Origin: Carettochelys insculpta
Lineage: Eukaryota > Chordata > Testudines > Carettochelyidae
Direction: 5' to 3'
DNA length: 64,000 nucleotides
Assembly (NCBI RefSeq): GCF_033958435.1
Contig: NC_134139.1
Coordinates: 205,761,501 to 205,825,500 of the forward strand
Shown here: positions 55,636 to 64,000 of the stretch, in pieces
Numbering within the stretch: the first letter of the stretch is position 1
How the letters are laid out: each line of letters starts with the position of its first letter
Position numbers and translations under genes: made by a program
Notes under the pieces: model-generated
What the model was told of the DNA's origin: nothing
Seen by the model: the letters and a program-made list of their open reading frames with translations, nothing else
The model's database searches: none

Positions 55636-56045
55636 AATACAGAAATGTAGGTCTGGAAGGGACCTCAAGGGATTGTCTAATCCATTCCTCCATACAGAGA
55701 CCGGACCAAGTAAACACAGATCATCCCTGACAGGTGTTTGTCTAACCTGTTCAAAAGTGATGGGGATGCCACAGTATCCCTCGGTCATCTGGTGTAGCGC
55801 ATAACCAACCTTACAGTTAGAAAGGTTTTCCTATAGTTAACCTAAATTTTCCTTGCTGCAAACTCAGATGATTCTGGGTCTGAGTAGACATGGGGACCAC
55901 TTGATCACTGTTCTAACTATAACCATCTTTTTACATATTTGAAACCTCCTTGCATGTTCTCCCTCAGCTTTCTCTTGATTACACAAGACCTGTTCTTTCA
56001 ATCTTTTCCCATGGGTCAGGGTCTTTAACCTTCTTCTCATGTTCA
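55636..56045 (-). repeat. CR1 LINE 3' end
   Basis: GGTCTGGAAGGGACCTCAAG (plus strand) is the CR1 terminus; the body continues with ATCATCCCTGACAGGTGTTT and a degraded ORF2 C terminus. Many stops; an old copy. Confidence 0.7.
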
Positions 56046-57944
56046 TATTCCCTCACTTACCCAGAGCTCCATTGCTACTGTGGAGTTTGCCAGCACCAGT
56101 GATGGCGCAGAATGATGATTCTGGAATGACTTCAGCAAACATGGATCTGAGTCAGACTTCAAGGAATCTAGAAAGAATTCATTTACGTTAATGTGCCGCA
56201 TACTCTGCACAGCCCAGCCAGCTGGGTGTTCACCACATCTCCTTGGGGTTAGCTCAGTTTTCATTTGCCAAAGCAGTGTCCAGAACTCATTTAATTGCTT
56301 TTTCAGACGCCACGTCTAAGGTAACATTATACGAATTGTAAAATTTTGCTCTCATGTGACATTTTAGGTAGGCTGTATCTCAAGATCCCCTTGCTCCAAT
56401 TACTCCAAGCCTGGACCACAAACCTCACCAGTTGCCTCCATAAGGCACAGCAATTTTCACAACAATCGGAGTAAATCTGCAGAATCAAGCACAATTAGAA
56501 CAAGGACCTGTTAAACAGTAAGCTAGGCTCAGTCTTATTTCTGGCAGAGTTCCAGTTCCACTACACTATCAGCTTGAAACTATTATTTGCTTTGTTGCCC
56601 AGATCTTTCTCCTTCATCGGATAGACATGCTGTCTGGTTTGTAATTGCAGGGTTACTAAAATAAACAGGCCAAGTTCTCCCAACAGACACCCCAGCACAA
56701 ATCTGAAGCATCTCAAGTGACTTCATAGGACTTTCACGGAGTTGCTCTGGATTTACATGGGAGTAAATGAGAATAGAGCTTGGTCCTCTGACTTCATGGT
56801 GTAAAATCAGGTCAGAGCTGGAACTGGAGACAGCGTGTAGGTGAAGTGATTACTAGGGCATGACCAGGATTGGCCTTAGGGAAAATGGTACCTAGGGTAA
56901 ACCCACGACAATGTGAGCCCCTCTCCTGGCTGGGAGGCAGCCCAACCCTCCAGCCTCCTCCATGGAACCAGGACACTGCACAGAACTTCACTCTGCCTCC
57001 CCATTTACAGCATCTCAGAGGTCACCCACATTGCCACCGTGCAAGGCCAGCCCTGAAAAGACGGAACTGAGCACATACTTCTGCCGTTTATCACAGGGAT
57101 CTCCCCGCTGCATAGCTGAGAAACTAGACAATCTTTTTTTTTTTTTTCTTCACAACAGCTAACTGGCCTGAGCCAGTCAGGCCCATGGGCGATAGGGTTG
57201 TCTGGTCTCAGCCAACAGCCACTGCAGCAGAGTCAATGGCAGGGGCTCTAACCACAAGACTCAGCTCGAGGTCTGAATGTTAAACCATGGCGGCGTTTGA
57301 ACAGTGGCGGCGTGTGTGTGTCTAGGTCGGGCTGTTGAAGAGATAAGAGCTGGCTGGAAAACAGCGAGCCAGATTTTGAAACAACTTCCCCACCGGAAGT
57401 TTTGCCCGGGCCGTTCTCTGCTGATGGGCCAAGTCCCACCAGAAGGTAGTTCGTTTATCACAGCTGAGGGGCTAATGAGCCCCCTTCCATGAGCAGCAGC
57501 GCCCCCCAGATGAGCCAAAAGGTCAGGCTGTGCAGAGCTTATCTCATCTCAGCTGGGAGCTGCCCTCTGGCCTCTCTTAACAGGTTCATCTCAGTACGTC
57601 AGCCTCCAGCACGAGGGCAGACGCGCAACGCATTATCGCTGTAGCACTTGGAAAAAACCTACTGCCAGGCTGCGTGTACCGAGGAGCGGGGAGCCAGGAC
57701 CAGCTTCTGAGATAAGAATCTAACTCTTTACAGGGAGGGACCCAGGGTGCAGCCGCAGTGAATGCTCCTTCCCCTGCCTCCATCCTTCACAGCAGGTGTG
57801 TGATCAGTGGTGTCATGCTGAGGGTTTCAAAATCAGGCACCAGGTTGCCTTAGACCCATGTGCCCCTTGCGCCCTCAGAACAGAACACACGAGCCAGGGA
57901 CAGGACACCACTTGGGCATTTGCTGCTGGAGCACTGGGTGTAAG
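56046..57944. other. No gene recognised
   Basis: No domain-bearing exon, terminal repeat or tandem repeat that I can defend. Confidence 0.35.
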
Positions 57945-58135
57945 AAAAAAATTGGAATAAATTGCCTAGGGAGGTTGTGGAATCTCCATCACTGGAGATA
58001 TTTAACAGCAGGTTAGGGACACCTAACAGGGATGGTCTAGATGATGCTTGGTTCTGTCATGAGGGCAGGGGACTGGATTCAATGAGCTCTCGAGGTCCCT
58101 TCCAGTTCTAAGGTTCTAGGATTCCATGATTCTAT
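57945..58135 (+). repeat. CR1 LINE 3' end
   Basis: GAATAAATTGCCTAGGGAGG, GTTGTGGAATCTCCATCACT and GAGGTCCCTTCCAGTTCTAA followed by TGATTCTATG are the C-terminal coding end and 3' terminus of a CR1 related to the 11555 copy. Confidence 0.75.
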
Positions 58136-59273
58136 GAAAACTGTGAGCTAAGGGGGAAAAACAGACCTTCCCCAGACCCTGTGAGGCAAGAATCACCACG
58201 GTTTGGTCCAGGATAGAACCTGAAGCTGGGGACGTGTGCAGATGGGCGCAGGTTTGTGTGCACACCCCCAGGCCCACAATGCCTGGAACATCCATGCTCC
58301 TAGCAAGTTAATCTGCCTGGAGTCTGGGGGCTTTGGAAACAGATGCTGCCAATTCTCGCGGTCACACAGCACCAGCGCAGCCCTTCTCCTGTGGACTGAG
58401 CAGAGCAGATGGGCTCAGTGGGACCATTAATACAGCCCTAACACGGAGAGAGGGCAGAGCTCACTGGGAGGCTATCCCCTGCTTTGACCCAGTCTCCTGC
58501 ATGCGCTCACTGACTGCGCATGCACAGAACAGGGGGGCTGGAATTGCCTGCAGAAGGTCTCTGCACTATGAGAAACAATCCACCTGTCCCTGGGACAGGG
58601 GCTCAGGACCTGGCCCCAGCAGGGAGCAACACGCCACCCAAGCCAGTCTTCAGGTGACAAAGCACCTTCCATGGCAAACCGCTTGCAGGCCACATCCTCC
58701 CTGTGGCTCTGGCTATTGCTGCTGTCTGAGAGCCTCTGCTGTCCCCAGGCTGTGGGAGCAGCCTGTCAGGTGCTCTGAATGAATTAACATAACCCTCTGC
58801 TGACAAGTTTCAGTTTCTTCCTCACACTCATCATGGGTTTGTAGGTTCCGAGGCCGGAACGAACCCGTGTGGTCATTTAGTCCGGCATTTCTGAATCTTT
58901 TCGAGACCACGGAACAGCAAGCAATATTTTTATGCCAAGCAATTATCACCCAACTCACCTGAGCTGGAATCCTGGCTGGCCACAAGCCCTAGGGCCTGAA
59001 CAATTAAAGCACCAGGCACATTTTATATAGACAGGGACACTCGTGGCGTGTGGAGAAGCTAACGCCTGCAGCGTACTCCCAAGTACCCAGTGAGTAACAT
59101 GGATGTTATTCAGGTCTGGGGGGATCCCTCTCGATTAGTGCAGAGGCAGGATGCAGGGCAGGTTGCAGCTATGTGCTCCCTTCCTCACACACATCCAGCA
59201 GCCTTTGCTCTGTAATCCAAATTTCTGCAGGATCCCAAAGCGTTCCTTGTTGCCCAGATTGAATCTCCTGCAG
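58136..59273. other. No gene recognised
   Basis: A short patch around 58845-58895 (GGTTCCGAGGCCGGAACGAA, CATTTAGTCCGGC) resembles a CR1 end, but is too short to call separately. Nothing else was identified. Confidence 0.35.
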
Positions 59274-59615
59274 CAGTGGTTCCCAACCTTCTCACTGGTG
59301 TGGACTCCCGATCATCCCCCAAACTGTTCACAGACCCTCAATATCCCCTCCAAACCATTCGTAGACCCCCATCAAAGCCTATTCTAGCTTTTACATATAC
59401 TTTGTTACACGAAAAAGGGAACCACAACATAGATTTTTGGACAGAAATCAACATTATTAGAAGATATTTAATTTAAAAAAAATAATTGATTGTAACTTCG
59501 CTATTTAAAACTTATTTTCTATGATCATTTTTATTTACTTTTTATTTTTTCACGGCCCCCCTGCAACATCCCCATGAACCCCAGGGGTCCGCAGACCACA
59601 GATTGAGAACCACTG
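59274..59615. mobile_element. hAT-type MITE, 342 bp
   Basis: Ends CAGTGGTTCCCAACCTTCTC and GATTGAGAACCACTG are hAT-type terminal inverted repeats. The octamers TCCTGCAG (59266-59273) and TCCTCCAG (59616-59623) match at 7 of 8. The interior is AT-rich with no coding capacity. Target size and ends fit the hAT superfamily. Confidence 0.85.
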
Positions 59616-60872
59616 TCCTCCAGCTTCCATCTGCAGAGGTTCCCTCACACCTGTCTGGGCGTGCTTAGTGAACGTGAAGGAAAAGCAAGCGGCAGCCCAG
59701 CTGGCTTCTGGCTCGGCTGTGCGGCTTCTTGTCTTCAGATTCTCACCCTCTCACTCTAGCCTCAGTGCAAGGCTTGAGTCAGGCTGCAGGCCACAAATGG
59801 TGCTGATAGTTACCCAGACTCAGTCATGTGCCTCTATCTCTACACATGCTTCTCCACTGTCCTTGCCGAGTTGCATTGTTCTGATCTTCTTATCTGCCCC
59901 TCTCACAGACTGCAACCCTCAGTCTGCCAGCTGATCTGCAGCATGCTTAGAAGTCTCAGATTCTTCCCTGGACCTGTTTCCTCCACAGAGCCCAGGGACG
60001 GGCCCAGTCTTTTGGCCTCAGCTGAATTTCCCAAATATGTATAAAAATGTGAGTGCCTTAAGAGGCGTGAAACTATTGAAATTCTGCCCCTGGCAGACCT
60101 GCTGATGGCCTGTGTCAGCATTACATTTCCATCCACATGACCGAAAGCAGGAAGGAGGTCTGCAAAAATCCTTTGTGTGGATCTCCTCTGAAAAGTGAGC
60201 ATCACATACTGACTGGGATTCCTGTGGGTTTGACAGTCCAGAATCTGAATAAGGACAAAGTCACTAATTTAGCCTGTTAGCTCTGCAGAGCTGATACTGC
60301 AAAGGGGCAAATGAACTGCATTCTGTCAGAGTCTGGCTCTTGCGTCAACAAAATGCACACCATGCAGTGGGACAAGGAAGGGGTTAGGATAACACGGTGG
60401 GTCAGATCATATGGTTTCAAAAAATCAGAAGTGCACTGTATATGGCCCAGGACCATGTGTCTGTAACCCCTGATGCAGATACCCACAGTGGTGGGGGTGT
60501 ACAATGGAGGACAGAGGATAATTCCTTCCTGATTCAGGGCCAAAGCAAGCCACTGGCTCTTTGCTTGAGAAGAAAGAGGTTAGCAATCCTTGGGAACTGC
60601 TCTCACAAACCTTTGCATTTGCTCTTTGTTGAAGGGAGTTTCCGCAGAGCCGGTGGCAGCACATGACCCGCCAGAAGGAATTTGTGAGCAGGAATGCACA
60701 CTGGGCTGGTTCCACATGCTGTGTTGTGCCATCAGAGGTTGGGATGGTGGCAGCCCTGCAGTGATTCTTTGGGGAGCTCTGGGCCCTGTTCTCAGAAGGA
60801 AAAGATGTCGGAAAAAACAGGAGGCTGCAAAGAGACAAGCAACAGACACGGCAAAGAGGATGGAAGGACTGA
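59616..60872. other. No gene recognised
   Basis: A 219-codon minus-strand frame at 60425-61084 partly overlaps the MITE at 60873 and has no domain. It is treated as chance. Confidence 0.35.
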
Positions 60873-61162
60873 AGCTTGGCTACACTAGACCTTACAGTCG
60901 ACAGCAGATATGCAATTCTAGCTACAGCAATTGCGTAGCTAGAATCGCTGTATCTGCAGTTGACTGTAAGGTCTGTCCTCACTGAGGGAAGTTGACGGGA
61001 GCGTTTCTCCCATCGAGTTCCCTTACGCCTCACGAAAGCAGGAGTACAGGGGACAACTGCTGATCCCAGAGGGATCGATTTCACACATCTTTTCTAGATG
61101 CATGAAATGGAACTCTGGAAGATCGACCCTGAGCTGATCTCCCACTAAGTGTAGACACAGCC
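60873..61162. mobile_element. Harbinger-like MITE (copy d)
   Basis: Ends AGCTTGGCTACACTAGACC and AAGTGTAGACACAGCC enclose 290 bp. It keeps the central palindrome ATTCTAGCTACAGCAATTGC ... GTAGCTAGAATC (60916-60946) and a second, longer inverted pair (GACCTTACAGTCGACAGCAG / TGCAGTTGACTGTAAGGTC). The flanks TGA and TGG are not an exact target duplication. Confidence 0.65.
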
Positions 61163-63477
61163 TGGGTGATGAAGAGAGAGCCTCATCCCAAGTCCCCTGC
61201 AGTCAATGGGAATCTTTCAGAATCAGGCCCCTAGACAGCAATGTGTGTCTCTCCAGGGGCTCTCATGTGTGTGCTTCCCCTAGTGCACTGGCCCAGGCCC
61301 ATGGGCTGGTGCAGAGGGGTGGCAGGTCTGTGGCCTCATTGAAACACCCCTTTGTGCAATCTTCTAGGTAGTAGGAGAGCTGAGCAGCCCCTGCTCCTAG
61401 GAGCTGCTATTGCAAGCAGTCCTTTGGGCGGCCCTGGCAGGGAGGGCAGGTTTCTTGCACCCTGGCCTCTGCATGGAACTCAGCCTGGCCCTGGAGCTGC
61501 ACGTCCCATCTCAGGAGTGACAATGGGCTAGGAAAGTGCAGCGGCAAAGATACAGTGATATTGGTCACTGCAGCAAAATACAAAGGGGTGTCATAACAAA
61601 GAGAGCGGGAATGAAACAACGGGAAGGAAAACTTAGGCAGAAGTTTAGGCCCACACTAAAGTCAATCTGTTTTGCTAGCGACATCAGTAACTGTGCGCAA
61701 TACCTGGGGGAACTTCCCTGGGTGAGATCTATTAGACAGTGCGGTTGGGGAGGGATAGAAGCCCCACTCGTGGGGACACTGAACAACAAACTTGACACAA
61801 GTCTCGGGAGTCTGCAGTAGGGGAGTCTGGCCCAGGCTGGGAGGGATTGGCTAGGCTCCTGGAACGTTACTGTCCAGCGGAACTTTGGCACCACTGTGAT
61901 CCTATCACACAGGCCACGCCCCCTAGTGACAGGTACCGATACGGATGGCGGCCCTATCAGCAGAGGCGATCAGGAGAGTCTGCCAGCTTCAGGTAAAGAT
62001 ACCTGGTATTCAGTCAGCTGTGCCAAAGCATCCTGGAAAACCTGGGAGGCCAGAGATATTAGGTCCAATCCAAGGCATTATTGGTGTCAAGTCCAAATAA
62101 CCTCACTGGTGCTAGTGGCATTGCTCCAGATTTTCCTCACAGAGGTCAGAAGCTGGTCCTTGATGCTACAGCACACCTGGGACTAGGTTGAATTAGCTCT
62201 GACCCTCAGCACAGAACCCAGCAGGTGTCTCTGTGATACTGATAATCCTTCCCCTCCGCCTCTTTCTGACTCCCAGATTCTCTCTCTTGGTCTCTCTCAT
62301 TTTTACCTGCAGAATCAGATGAGGGTCTCACCTCTCTCCCAGCTCCAATGGTGAGTGACTCCAGCCACAGGGCAAGTGCCGTGATAACAATCGCTTATGT
62401 CCCTGAGGGCCACCCCATCCAATGCCCACCCCTCCTTCTTGGCATCTCTTCGTCATTTGTCCAATATACAGCACATGAAAAAGAGACAACTTTTTCCCAG
62501 GGGCATTCAAAGCATTGCCAGACTAGCCTATTTTGGCTCTGGGAAGTTTATGACTGGCCATTGACAGGCCTCAAACCACAGGGTGCTTCCTGGCAGGTAG
62601 AAGATTTGGATTGTACTCTCCACTTTCATCAGGCACTCAGCACTCCTCAGGATTAGGCCCCAGGGATCTGACTCCCAAAAAGTCACAGGGACAGAACCTG
62701 TTGCTGGATAGGTACAGTGATGAGGAAAATCAGTTCTCATGCTTCAGGGTCAATCCTATAAGGGTCAGGAAGAAACTTTGGTGCCTCCTGCCATTGCATG
62801 TCAAAGCTACATTGTGCCTTCAGATGCAGCTCTGAGCAAGGAGTGGGGTGGTAGCTCCACCAGCCCAGGAACAGCCCTGCGAGTCCCTAGGGCACAATCC
62901 CCTTCCCACTCCAGGGATAAAATATCTCACAGTGACTGCCTGCTCCAGGCTGGCTACTCTGACCTGTTACAGGGGTTCTACCACCTCCTCTCTCGCCTCC
63001 ACACCTATCCACTGAGCAGATGCCCGGACCAGCCTGGCACCTGCAATCCAGCCAGGCCAAGCAAAGGTCTAAAGCAGACATGGGGATGGGTGACTGCGAC
63101 TTGGCCCAGTCCAGCCCACAGTCCCTTGCTGGGAGCCGCTTGCTCCCCTGTGATGTGGGATCTCAGCCATCACAGACCAAGCAGGATGCTGTGTGAGATG
63201 GAGTCCAGTGGCAACACCGAAGGGCTTGACTGTGCTCTTACTCACACCTGGGAAAATCAGGCATGATGAGCCACAAGGAGTGACGCAAACTTGAAATCAG
63301 AATCTGGCCCCGGGGCCTTATATTTTGAGACATTTCTTGGGCCAGATTCTCAGCTGAGGCAAATCAGCATTGCTTCATCCAATGCCAGGGAGTCACAGAC
63401 TAAGGCCAGCTGAGGATCTGGTCCGTTCTCTTCGGGAAGAGGCCGAGCCCCCTGCTGCGCCCATTTCACTTGCGGTT
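61163..63477. other. Interval upstream of the C8orf74-like exon
   Basis: I searched this stretch for a first C8orf74 exon (a short peptide resembling the mammalian N terminus followed by a GT donor) and did not find one. No mobile element was identified beyond possible CR1-derived text at 62735-62780 (GTCAGGAAGAAACTTTGG). Confidence 0.4.
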
Positions 63478-63492
63478 ATGTCTCTGTGCCAG

Positions 63493-63685
63493 AGGGAAGA
63501 AGGGCGCCAGTGCCTCAGAGAGCTCCTGCGATGGGAGGAGTTTGATGACGTGAGGGATCTGAGGCGCAGCATAGAGCTCGACTGCCTTTACAGCAGTGTC
63601 GTCTTCGCCATGGAGAAAGGGCTCCCTTGGCCTGCGGCCGCAGAAGCAGGAAAGCTGACGGAGGAGCTGCTGAATGAAATCAAAG
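63493..63685 (+). CDS. C8orf74: C8orf74-like protein, early coding exon
   Basis: The exon encodes REEGRQCLRELLRWEEFDDV, RDLRRSIELDCLYSSVVFAM, EKGLPWPAAAEAGKLTEELL and NEIK. It aligns without gaps to my recollection of the N-terminal part of mammalian C8orf74, whose pattern is 'LL.WEEFD..RD.RRSI.LD.LY...FA..KG.PW'. The protein's function is unknown; the mammalian gene is mainly expressed in testis. The donor is AAAG|GTGTGT at 63685/63686, leaving a phase-1 codon. The 5' border is ambiguous: CTCTGTGCCAG just before 63493 looks like an acceptor and the homology begins right after it, but the frame is also open upstream to an ATG at 63478 (MSLCQ). The next exons lie beyond the window. Its position and orientation relative to RP1L1 agree with human 8p23.1. 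Confidence 0.75.
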
Positions 63686-64000
63686 GTGTGTCCTCGCCGT
63701 GGGAACTGCCTCCAGCTGCCTGCTGCTCCCCTCTCTTCCTGATTGCAAACCAGAAACGTGGCAGGCAGCGCTGTTCCACGGGGTTAAAGCGAGTGTGGGG
63801 AGCATCAAGCCCTGAATGCTTGTGGGGAAGGGACTAATGTTCAGGGGGTCGGTAATTCCTGTGCAACCCCTGGTGACCAGACATGAATAGGGTGTTCCAG
63901 GAGAGGGCGCCCACCTTACAGCCGCATGAATGGGAGCAGAATCAGGCCCGTCCAGGCCTGGCAAGAGCCCTGCTCCTGGTGGTCTTTGTCAGAGTGGTCA
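63686..64000. other. Intron following the C8orf74-like exon
   Basis: Downstream of the donor at 63686. No further exon is recognised before the window ends. Confidence 0.5.

Noticed and set aside
60425..61084. 219-codon minus-strand frame as a gene
   Set aside because: Its first part lies in a MITE (60873-61162), and the remainder has no domain.
1..64000. Endogenous retrovirus or other viral insert
   Set aside because: No LTR pairs, primer-binding site, gag, protease or envelope-like sequence seen; all reverse transcriptase traces are of LINE or Penelope type.
1..64000. CRISPR array, bacterial operon, rRNA or intact tRNA gene
   Set aside because: The repeats are dispersed transposons, the only tandem arrays are mini/microsatellites, and tRNA-like segments are degenerate SINE heads.

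Overview
This is vertebrate nuclear DNA, most likely from a non-avian sauropsid, with a turtle as first choice and a crocodilian as alternative. The evidence is MIR-like fragments, many CR1 LINE copies, tRNA-headed SINEs with CR1-type tails, abundant Penelope-like (PLE) ends and Harbinger/hAT MITEs. There are no operons, no long bacterial-style genes and only two protein-coding host exons that I can recognise. The species call is inference from repeat content.

Host genes: on the minus strand, 17164-17821 is the first coding exon of RP1L1 (two doublecortin domains, clean splice donor and acceptor). On the plus strand, about 63493-63685 is an early exon resembling C8orf74. These genes are neighbours and diverge in the same way on human 8p23.1, so the window covers the intergenic/intronic interval between them (about 46 kb) plus about 17 kb of the first downstream RP1L1 intron. 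No second RP1L1 exon and no earlier C8orf74 exon was found.

Almost everything else recognisable is transposable elements. 1-17 kb: small LINE, PLE, SINE, MIR, MITE and CR1 pieces, including a PLE GIY-YIG endonuclease remnant (8.2-9.0 kb) and an hAT MITE inside a CR1 (11.6 kb). 19.6-25.7 kb: an RTE-like LINE split by two Harbinger insertions, a 3.95-kb two-gene element (DDE transposase plus Myb/SANT-like protein, convergent, both with introns) and a 744-bp deletion derivative in the opposite orientation. 28.1-30.0 kb: a CR1 with an uninterrupted 597-codon reverse-transcriptase frame. 32-36 kb: PLE hairpin insertions. 38.0-38.5 kb: a 34-bp minisatellite. 39-43 kb: LINE fragments, PLE and hAT. 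44-48 kb: GC-rich hAT elements and a 122-bp tandem repeat. 49-52.6 kb: a Harbinger-type MITE, a second CR1 and nested PLE hairpins. 54-61 kb: SINE, CR1, hAT and MITE copies.

The most informative features are the nested transposons. Two excisions at 3-bp target duplications bring the host LINE back into one reading frame, and several short inverted-repeat PLE units each carry their own target-site duplication. Boundaries come from reading target duplications and terminal repeats by eye; family names are by recognition and no database search was run.
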